Made by a program: the position numbers and the translations under genes. The notes under the pieces were generated by a model. It searched no databases. It was given only the letters and a program-made list of their open reading frames with translations, and was not told the DNA's origin. 9,686 bases of DNA from Akkermansiaceae bacterium UBA5688 (GTDB lineage: Bacteria; Verrucomicrobiota; Verrucomicrobiia; Verrucomicrobiales; Akkermansiaceae). Below are positions 1 to 6,174 of the stretch, piece by piece (position 1 is the first letter of the stretch; every line of letters begins with the position of its first letter). Where the stretch lies: the NCBI GenBank assembly GCA_002420315.1, contig DIHU01000105.1, forward strand, positions 1 through 9,686, given 5' to 3'.

Positions 1-111
1 CTTTTATGATGAAGGGGCGTATTCTAATTGCCGAAAAATTCAGGAACTTTAAATCATATCGGAATGGCTTTTCGATAAGAGAGTCACTTAAGCTGCGTAG
101 AATCACCCATC

Positions 112-894
112 ATGAAACTGACGAATACAAAACAACTGATCTCATTTTGTGCCGCTTTCTCTCTGATCGGAGCAGTTGCCAATGCCAAGAAGCCCCAGGA
201 ACAGGCGGGTTACGACAAGTCCAAGGACCTTGGGGTTAAAGCTCCGGATGGAGCGGATACGCCATTCGATGGCACGATGAAGTCGGTCAAAAAGAATTGG
301 GAGATGTGGCCCAAGAGCGAGATGGACATCACCTGGAAGATCGTGAAGAGCCCCACTGATGAAAGCAAGGTGCTGATGACCGATGGTGGAAAGAGGTGGG
401 GAACTCATGATCTGGTCACCAAGAAAAAGTATCACGATTTTGAAGGTCACGTGGAGTTCATCATGATGGGCGCACGTGGTGATGACAAGGCCGGGGGCTA
501 TGCCAATAGCGGGGTTTATATGCAAAATCGACACGAGCTGCAGATCGAATCGCCAAAAGGTAAAAACATCGCGGATCCCTATGGTTGGAAGATCGGACCT
601 CACGGGATCGGTGCAGTTTGCATGGAGCATGTCCCCAAGGGCAATGCCTGGCGCCCGAATGGTGAATGGCATTCCTACCATTTCCTTTTCAAGGCCGGCG
701 AGTGGGAAGGCGAAAAGATGAAGGAGCCCGCGCGTCTCACCCTCTGGTGGAACGGCATCAAGGTTCATGATAATGTGCCGGTGAAGCACGCTAATGGTGG
801 CGTGAAAAATGGACCAAGTGATGAATCCCTCAAGTTACAGGAACATGGTCAAGACGTGCGTTTCCGTAACATTTGGATTAAGCCAATTAAATAG
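112..894 (+). CDS. Secreted 3-keto-disaccharide hydrolase (DUF1080 family)
   Basis: A 260-residue exported protein of the DUF1080 / 3-keto-disaccharide hydrolase family, a concanavalin-like beta-sandwich fold. Family members cleave glycosides oxidised at C3 of the sugar, and many act in the periplasm. Residues 1-25 form a signal peptide: lysines at 2 and 7, a hydrophobic core at about 9-22, and a cleavage site after A-V-A-N-A. Family landmarks follow in order: F-E-G-H-V-E-F at 110-116, A-N-S-G-V-Y-M-Q-N-R-H-E-L-Q at 131-144, G-E-W-H-S-Y at 184-189, W-N-G-I-K-V-H-D-N at 213-221, and L-Q-E-H-G-Q-D-V-R-F-R-N-I-W at 242-255. Length fits a single-domain member. The ATG at 112 is chosen because it starts the signal peptide, although no Shine-Dalgarno motif precedes it. 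The gene stands alone and is followed by a strong terminator. No Gfo/Idh/MocA oxidoreductase, the usual partner, is visible. Family assignment is secure; the substrate is unknown. Confidence 0.93.
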   Translation: MKLTNTKQLISFCAAFSLIGAVANAKKPQEQAGYDKSKDLGVKAPDGADTPFDGTMKSVKKNWEMWPKSEMDITWKIVKSPTDESKVLMTDGGKRWGTHDLVTKKKYHDFEGHVEFIMMGARGDDKAGGYANSGVYMQNRHELQIESPKGKNIADPYGWKIGPHGIGAVCMEHVPKGNAWRPNGEWHSYHFLFKAGEWEGEKMKEPARLTLWWNGIKVHDNVPVKHANGGVKNGPSDESLKLQEHGQDVRFRNIWIKPIK

Positions 895-917
895 AACGGT
901 CAAAATTTTGATTTTCC

Positions 918-948
918 CCGCAATGGCTTGGTGCCATTGCGGTTTTTT
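918..948 (+). terminator. Intrinsic (Rho-independent) terminator of the DUF1080 gene
   Basis: A perfect 10-bp inverted repeat, CCGCAATGGC (918-927) and GCCATTGCGG (933-942), encloses a 5-base loop, TTGGT. Six T residues follow immediately (943-948). It lies 23 bases after the stop codon at 894. The poly-T tract is on the plus-strand side only, so it terminates rightward transcription. It is the only clear intrinsic terminator in the window. Confidence 0.92.
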
Positions 949-1129
949 ATGTTTGTGAGCTTTGGTGATTGGACAGACGGGGATTTTTTACAAGCGAGAT
1001 TAATCGAGATAATTAGGCGGGTTTTACGCGTGCCCATGGGCATTATCGTGGGTTTTGGCGATTAACGATTGCGCGATGGGTGCGATGCTTTCATCCGTCA
1101 CAACTTCGGGTTAGGTAGAAATATGCCTT

Positions 1130-1912
1130 CTATTCTACTGCAGCTGGCCCCCAGATTTTTTTCATTACGGCGAAGGCTTTAGGGTCGTGCTCTTTAAGTT
1201 CTGCCGCAACGAATGGGTAGAAGTCGTTGCGGTAGAGGTAGGCTTCGGTGGCCTCAGCGAAATATTCCTTATGGTTAGTTGCACCGTAGTGACGGACAAT
1301 GCGACCGGTGAAAAGTTTAACTCTTTCAAGAATGCCTTTTTTCATCGCGGCATCATAAGATGCGATGATCGTTTGCTCGCCGAATCCGAGAACCTGATCG
1401 TGGTAGGCATGAGCCAGTTCATGCAAGATAACCGCAGGGTGCTTGAGCATTTGATCTCGTGAGAAAAGAGCGGAGGCATTGGTAATATGGACTTTTTTCG
1501 CAAGACGAGGGTCATAGCCACGATCCTTGAGCCAGCCGGCACCGGGGTGATACTGCATTGCGGTGAGCTCGGGGTGTTTGTTTTCGAGCCAAATTTCCAT
1601 CTTTTGTATTTTGCCGAGTTGCTCTTTGGGGAGGAGAATGCAGATGCGCTGAAGGTGGTTGGCGAGCATCTTGAGCCCTTTCTCTCCTTTTTCAGCATGC
1701 TCTCCGTTTTCAAGAAGCGCCGGGTCAACGTGCACAGTCCAGCCTTCGATGTTCTTTTGTACGGGCTCAATCCAGCCGACTCTCTCAGGCCGCGCATTTT
1801 GCTTTTTATCACCAAAGGCGAGCCAGGCGGATGATCCAAGGATCAAAAGGGGAGTAAAAAGCTTGAAGAATCGTAGCGAGCGGGAAAAAGGGATTATGGA
1901 TTTCAGAGACAT
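1130..1912 (-). CDS. Exported zinc metallopeptidase, anthrax-lethal-factor-like (ATLF/M34-type) catalytic domain
   Basis: A 260-residue protein with a basic N-terminus (K4, R11, R14, K17) and a hydrophobic stretch at about 18-33, which is a signal peptide or N-terminal anchor. The zinc site is plain: H164-E-L-A-H168 in a helix, then Y209-G-A-T-N-H-K-E216-Y-F-A-E220. In anthrax lethal factor, the active-site Tyr728 and the third zinc ligand Glu735 are also seven residues apart, in a Y-G-R-T-N-E-A-E-F-F-A-E block. Y209 and E216 are therefore the likely counterparts. The second His to Glu distance (48 residues) is close to the 45 in lethal factor. Residues 45-140 contain no motif I recognise. 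The protein presumably cleaves proteins or peptides outside the cytoplasm; the substrate is unknown. The gene is transcribed away from the sulfatase at 1995, and both starts share an 82-bp spacer. No Shine-Dalgarno precedes the ATG. Peptidase class is fairly sure from the motifs; the M34 relationship is inferred from recalled sequence. Confidence 0.8.
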   Translation of the reverse strand: MSLKSIIPFSRSLRFFKLFTPLLILGSSAWLAFGDKKQNARPERVGWIEPVQKNIEGWTVHVDPALLENGEHAEKGEKGLKMLANHLQRICILLPKEQLGKIQKMEIWLENKHPELTAMQYHPGAGWLKDRGYDPRLAKKVHITNASALFSRDQMLKHPAVILHELAHAYHDQVLGFGEQTIIASYDAAMKKGILERVKLFTGRIVRHYGATNHKEYFAEATEAYLYRNDFYPFVAAELKEHDPKAFAVMKKIWGPAAVE

Positions 1913-1994
1913 GGAATGATAGTTGGCTTTGAGTCCTTATGTTGTCATGCTCCAAGGCATTGCACCAGCTCTAGGAAACCTTTCGACTGAATTT

Positions 1995-3560
1995 ATGAAA
2001 TATTTCACCTTCTCACTCCTCTTCTTGCTCCCTTTGATCGCCCGAGCTGACAAGAAACCGAACATTCTCATGTTATTTGCGGACGATCTCGGCCGGTATG
2101 CCTCGGCCTATGCGTCCAAGGATCAGCCTTCGGCGAACGATATTATTTCGACGCCCACTTTCGACCGGATTGCTGGGGAAGGAGTTCTGGCTACTAACGC
2201 TTTTGTTTCGGCCCCTTCTTGCTCGCCGTGCCGGGCGTCTTTAATTTCAGGCCGTCATTTTTTCACCAATGGTTCCTGTTCTCAATTGCATCATCGATGG
2301 CACGGATCGGAGGCTTCTGATCCTTGGGCTGAGATTTCGGGTTATGCGGAAATCCTTCAAAAGAATGGATACCACATCGGGCTCACTCATAAGGATCATG
2401 TAAAGGGGAAAAAATTTGGGCCGCAGTTTAACAAGGCTGGGCGCAAGGTGAATGGATTTTCGCAATATGTCAGCAAGGGCGGCAAAATTACAAAACGAAA
2501 GGAAGACCTTTATGAGGAGTGCCGGTCAAATTTCCGAAGCTTTCTCGAGAAGCGAGATAAGGATCAGCCCTTTATGTATCATTTCCATCCGACGAATCCA
2601 CATCGGTCCTGGACGAGGGGTTCGGGGAAGAATCTTTGGGGGCTCGATCCTGAAAAATTGAAGGGGAGAATGCCTCCATTCCTTCCCGACGTTCCAGTGG
2701 TGCGTGAAGATCTAGCTGACTACCTTGGCGAGGCGATGGCATTTGACGAGTGCTGCCGGATTCTCCTTGAGGAGCTCAAAGCGACCGGGGAATACGAAAA
2801 TACCTTGATTGTGATTTCGGGCGATCATGGCGCGCCTGGTTTTCCGCGTGGGAAAACGAATTGTTATGACTTTGGAGCACGGGTTCTTTTTGCGGCGCGT
2901 TGGCCTGGTCACATTCAACCCGCCCAGATTTTGAAGAAGCCGATTTCGTTGATTGATCTCGCTCCGACTTTCTTAGCGGCCGCAGGGCTAAAGAAGGCGG
3001 ACACGATGCACGGCGAAAATCTTCTTCCAGCGTTGGGCTCCGGAGATCATTCCAGTCTCCGTTCTTGGGCCTTAATTGGGCGAGAGGTTCATGTTGAGAC
3101 CGCGCGTGACCGTCAGCTCCCTTATTCGATGCGCTCTATCCGGACGGCGGACCATCTTTACATCATTAACTTCACTCCTGACCGTGCTCCGATGGGTGAT
3201 TTGCTGGCGCTTGAAAAGGGCCCGATGACTTTCAACGAGCTTGCGGGAAAAACCCGCCTTACTTATGCCGACGTGGATGCTGGTCCGACTAAGGCTTGGA
3301 TGATTTTAAACCAGAATAAGCCCGAGTTCAAATATCATTGGAATCTTGGCTTCGGCGCCCGTCCGGGGGAGGAGCTTTATGATCTGAAGAGCGATGCTCA
3401 TCAGGTCAAGAACTTGGCAGATGATACGAAATATAAAGCAGTGAAAGCCAAGTTGCGTGCTCAGCTCATGGCCGAGTTAAAAGAGCACAATGACCCGCGT
3501 TTGAATGGCGACCAATTCGACTACCCGCCTTATTGCAAAGAGGGGTTGGAGAAGAAGTGA
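1995..3560 (+). CDS. Secreted sulfatase, heparan N-sulfatase (SGSH)-like
   Basis: A 521-residue type I sulfatase, probably a periplasmic or extracellular sulfohydrolase acting on sulfated glycans. The reading frame opens upstream at a TTG (1923), but the ATG at 1995 begins a clean signal peptide (residues 1-18, ending I-A-R-A), so I take that start. Active-site residues are D30-D31, the formylglycine precursor C76 in C-S-P-C-R (codon 2220-2222), R80, K133 and H135, H203 in N-P-H-R, and D277-H278. K287 in G-K-T-N stands where human SGSH has Arg282. The arrangement, including the C-terminal E-L-Y-D-L block, follows N-sulfoglucosamine sulfohydrolase (SulfAtlas S1_8, from memory) more closely than arylsulfatases. 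Activity requires conversion of C76 by a formylglycine-generating enzyme not encoded here. It ends 24 bp before the convergent GNAT gene with no visible terminator. The sulfatase call is very sure; N-sulfatase specificity is an inference. Confidence 0.92.
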   Translation: MKYFTFSLLFLLPLIARADKKPNILMLFADDLGRYASAYASKDQPSANDIISTPTFDRIAGEGVLATNAFVSAPSCSPCRASLISGRHFFTNGSCSQLHHRWHGSEASDPWAEISGYAEILQKNGYHIGLTHKDHVKGKKFGPQFNKAGRKVNGFSQYVSKGGKITKRKEDLYEECRSNFRSFLEKRDKDQPFMYHFHPTNPHRSWTRGSGKNLWGLDPEKLKGRMPPFLPDVPVVREDLADYLGEAMAFDECCRILLEELKATGEYENTLIVISGDHGAPGFPRGKTNCYDFGARVLFAARWPGHIQPAQILKKPISLIDLAPTFLAAAGLKKADTMHGENLLPALGSGDHSSLRSWALIGREVHVETARDRQLPYSMRSIRTADHLYIINFTPDRAPMGDLLALEKGPMTFNELAGKTRLTYADVDAGPTKAWMILNQNKPEFKYHWNLGFGARPGEELYDLKSDAHQVKNLADDTKYKAVKAKLRAQLMAELKEHNDPRLNGDQFDYPPYCKEGLEKK

Positions 3561-3584
3561 TCAGAGTTTTTTGTGAGAATTCGA

Positions 3585-4481
3585 TTAGGCAGTTTCAGGC
3601 ATGAATGTCGGCATGGTAACTCCGCGAGGTGCTTTCGCTTCGCCGAGAACTTGGCTAAGGTGGATTTCGCAATTTCGAGCTCCTAGGCTGTAGAGGTTTT
3701 GAATTAATTCTGTTTCACTTGCTGGAACAAGGAAAAGTGGGGTTTCGGGGCCAAAGATAGAAAGCTGTGCGATGATGAGCGCAAAAGCGGTTTTTTGATC
3801 TAGCATGACGCCCGGGCCAAGCATGCGGCTGCCAGGGTGATTTATCGAAAATAAGAATCCTGTGATTTCGCCGTCAGTTTCAAAAACAAATCCTCGCCAA
3901 GCTGAAGAATTTTCATTGAGAAAATACCGCCAGTCTTTTTCCCGTGAGATCGCGCTGACTTGGTCTTCGAGTGCGAGGATGGCGGGAAGGTCCGCAAGCT
4001 TTGCAGCACGGACGTTTGAGGGGACAGCAGGCAAAACGGCCTCAGCCGGGACAATCATGTCCTGATAGATTACGAGAGGCCGGAATTTTGCCCGCGTATA
4101 GAGCGAGTAGGAATCGAGATTCAAAGCGCTCGAAACCAGGCGGACGGGCTTTTTCCCAGCCCGTTTTATGATCTCTTGCAAGAGGGTCCGCGCGACGCCC
4201 TGTCCAGCAAACGTTGGATCGGCATTCATGATTCCAACCGAGAAATGGGTTTCTCGTGGGTGGTAAAAGCAAGACCCCGCAAGTGCCCCATCAATTTCTG
4301 CGATTAGACAGCACCCAGGATCTAGAGTTTCGTAGACCTCAGGGAAGATTCGGCAGATCAAGGGATCGCTGCCGCCAAAACAATCTCGGTTTAGGTTTTG
4401 TTGATACCAGTTGTTCGTAGAATTAAAAATGAGATGAGCCAATTGATCCCACTCGGTAGTTTGAAGGTTTCGAATCTTCAC
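3585..4481 (-). CDS. Tandem-domain GNAT-family N-acetyltransferase
   Basis: A 298-residue cytoplasmic protein with no signal peptide. Residues 1 to about 145 form a GNAT domain, with an acetyl-CoA-binding motif A at 92-97 (A-G-Q-G-V-A) before the helix at 98-108. The usual first Gln/Arg of that motif is Ala92. A typical C-terminal strand region at 117-142 includes S-L-Y-T-R-A-K-F. Residues 156-275 look like a second, degenerate GNAT-like half (V-R-A-A-K-L-A-D-L-P at 157-166, E-I-T-G-F-L at 205-210). It resembles the C-terminal domain of YitH-type acetyltransferases and has no obvious motif A. The first half probably transfers acetyl from acetyl-CoA to an amine; the acceptor is unknown. The start is GTG at 4481, supported by AAGGAG just upstream. 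The gene is convergent with the sulfatase and divergent from the protease gene, so it is likely monocistronic. The family is firm for the first half and moderate for the second. Confidence 0.85.
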   Translation of the reverse strand: MKIRNLQTTEWDQLAHLIFNSTNNWYQQNLNRDCFGGSDPLICRIFPEVYETLDPGCCLIAEIDGALAGSCFYHPRETHFSVGIMNADPTFAGQGVARTLLQEIIKRAGKKPVRLVSSALNLDSYSLYTRAKFRPLVIYQDMIVPAEAVLPAVPSNVRAAKLADLPAILALEDQVSAISREKDWRYFLNENSSAWRGFVFETDGEITGFLFSINHPGSRMLGPGVMLDQKTAFALIIAQLSIFGPETPLFLVPASETELIQNLYSLGARNCEIHLSQVLGEAKAPRGVTMPTFMPETA

Positions 4482-4483
4482 AG

Positions 4484-4489
4484 CTCCTT
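4484..4489 (-). promoter_or_regulatory. Shine-Dalgarno AAGGAG with unusually short spacing to a GTG start
   Basis: On the minus strand AAGGAG is followed by only two bases (CT) before the GTG at 4481-4479. It is the strongest Shine-Dalgarno match upstream of any gene in the window. The spacing is shorter than the usual 5-9 bases, and no ATG, GTG or TTG occurs in the next dozen codons that would fit it better. It supports GTG as the start. Confidence 0.45.
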
Positions 4490-4638
4490 AATAGCGGATT
4501 TACAGCTTTAGCAGCAGATAAATTAAAGAAAATCCAGTAGGCTACCATCGCTTACGTTGTTGTTAAGTTGTCGTTTTACTTTGCGATGAAGCATGACAAT
4601 CCTTCGACTACGGTTAGATTGAAAGAGTTCCGATACTA

Positions 4639-6159
4639 ATGAGTGACGCTATCAAAAGACTTCTTGTTCTCAGCCTCGTTTTTGTGGCCGCCTTTGTTTC
4701 GGTTCACGTTTTCCGCGCTTGGCGCGATGGGCAACCCATTTTTGGGTTTGGTAGCAAGGAGTCCAACCAGCAGTTTACTCCTGAATATGCGACCTTACAA
4801 AGTAAGTCCGCCATTGATCCTAGCCTCGTGCCAGGTCTAATCCGGGCCAATGACGAAATGGTGGAAATTGTCGACCGAGTAACACCAGCCGTGGTCAGTA
4901 TCGATACCGAAATTCTGAAGCGTGAGCGTGTCATTGATCGCTATCGCGGGCGGATTTACGAACGCGACCGCGTCACGCCGGGTCTCGGATCCGGTGTGAT
5001 TGTCTCGAAAGAGGGACATGTGATTACGAATCATCATGTTATTGAAGGTCACCAAAAAATAAGAGTGACTCTGCACGATGGCAGGTCACTCCCAGCCACC
5101 TTGATCAATTCTGACAAGCTTCTAGATATCGCGGTGTTGCGAATCAAGAGTGGCGACCCTGATGAAAAATTCTATGCTCTGAAATTTGGTAATTCCGATG
5201 CCGTACGTGTCGGGCAGCTTGCCATTGCGGTTGGAAACCCCTTCGGGCTTGGGGAATCGGTGACGGTCGGGCGTATCTCTGCGAGAGATCGTTCTCTATC
5301 GGATAATCAGCGTGATCTTTTCCAAACAGATGCTGCTATCAATCCTGGGAATTCCGGGGGACCACTACTCAATCATCTAGGTGAGATAATCGCGATCAAT
5401 GTCTCAATTTACACTGAGGACCAAGAAAATCCTGGTTTTCAAGGGATTGGGTTTTCTATCCCTGCTAATGATGTTATGCGGACGCTGGAGTATATTCTTG
5501 ATAAAGGTCGTCCCATTCACGGCTATCTTGGGTTGGCGACTCGCGATTTAAAACAACACGTCGCAAGCGATCTAAACTTCTCTGGCCAAGGGGTCTTTGT
5601 GTCCGGCGTAACCCCAAATTCTCCAGCCTCGAAAGCTGGTTTGGAGCCCTATGACGTCATTCTAGCTTTTCAAGGAGAGGGGGTGACCAACGCCCGTGGG
5701 TTACTCAATCGAATCCGACGTTCGCAAGTTGGCTCCGATACTGAAATCAGCGTTTGGCGAAAGGATAAGGTGATCAATTTGAAAGCGACGGTCGGGGAGG
5801 CTAATCCATTTGAGCAGGGACAACAGATAGCCGAGAATGCACGGTTGGCTTCAGATCGGGCAATTCTTAATGCTATAGGAATTGCAGTCAGGGACCTTCC
5901 CTCGGCTTATCAACACCAGGGGGGGGTTTTGGTCCAACAGGTTGCCTCTGGAAGCCTAGCAGATCAAAAGGGAGTCCGCGCCAACGACTATATTCTTGAA
6001 TTCAACGGTCAGCGAATTAGTGATAGTCAACAATTTTATTTCAATCTGGTGTCAGGAGCCGCTGTGACAGAGACTACCTTACGTATTCGTCGTAACAATC
6101 AACCATGGCGAAACGTTACCTTTCCTAGGATTCCAAGAATTAAAGAGCCGACTGATTAA
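4639..6159 (+). CDS. htrA: HtrA/Deg-type periplasmic serine protease with two PDZ domains
   Basis: A 506-residue envelope protease and chaperone that degrades misfolded periplasmic proteins. A hydrophobic segment at about 8-25 follows K6-R7 and lacks a clear signal-peptidase site, so the protein is probably anchored in the inner membrane facing the periplasm. The trypsin-like domain spans about 75-290 with a complete triad: H133 in T-N-H-H-V-I, D163 in L-L-D-I-A-V-L, and S239 in N-P-G-N-S-G-G-P. PDZ1 (about 294-388) begins G-Y-L-G-L. PDZ2 (about 412-498) contains G-S-L-A-D-Q-K-G-V-R-A-N-D-Y-I-L. Two PDZ domains match DegP/DegQ/MucD, while the anchor recalls DegS. The stop is 15 bp before the OmpA-like gene, so the two are probably co-transcribed. 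A weak promoter candidate lies upstream (ATGACA at 4593, 16-bp spacer, TAGATT at 4615). No strong Shine-Dalgarno is present. Family assignment is certain; the exact paralogue is not. Confidence 0.95.
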   Translation: MSDAIKRLLVLSLVFVAAFVSVHVFRAWRDGQPIFGFGSKESNQQFTPEYATLQSKSAIDPSLVPGLIRANDEMVEIVDRVTPAVVSIDTEILKRERVIDRYRGRIYERDRVTPGLGSGVIVSKEGHVITNHHVIEGHQKIRVTLHDGRSLPATLINSDKLLDIAVLRIKSGDPDEKFYALKFGNSDAVRVGQLAIAVGNPFGLGESVTVGRISARDRSLSDNQRDLFQTDAAINPGNSGGPLLNHLGEIIAINVSIYTEDQENPGFQGIGFSIPANDVMRTLEYILDKGRPIHGYLGLATRDLKQHVASDLNFSGQGVFVSGVTPNSPASKAGLEPYDVILAFQGEGVTNARGLLNRIRRSQVGSDTEISVWRKDKVINLKATVGEANPFEQGQQIAENARLASDRAILNAIGIAVRDLPSAYQHQGGVLVQQVASGSLADQKGVRANDYILEFNGQRISDSQQFYFNLVSGAAVTETTLRIRRNNQPWRNVTFPRIPRIKEPTD

Positions 6160-6174
6160 CTACCCCCTTTTGTA

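Noticed and set aside
142..789. Minus-strand open frame of 215 codons opposite the DUF1080 gene.
   Set aside because: It lies wholly antisense to a gene with clear family motifs and a terminator on the plus strand, and its translation shows no domain.
1034..1129. Short minus-strand frame after the zinc peptidase stop, reading S-I-A-P-I-A-Q-S-L-I-A-K and ending H-G-H-A before TAA.
   Set aside because: Only about 24 codons from a GTG, with no ribosome binding site and no family likeness. The opposite strand is equally open.
1923..1994. Upstream TTG that would extend the first sulfatase by 24 residues.
   Set aside because: The extension would put the signal peptide core after residue 24, with no charged N-terminal region typical of export signals. 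The ATG at 1995 gives a normal signal peptide.
112..3560. A polysaccharide utilisation locus or novel defence/toxin system built from the DUF1080, zinc peptidase and sulfatase genes.
   Set aside because: The genes are on alternating strands with separate ends. No transporter, SusC/D, regulator, glycoside hydrolase or immunity gene accompanies them, and the peptidase lacks toxin delivery domains.
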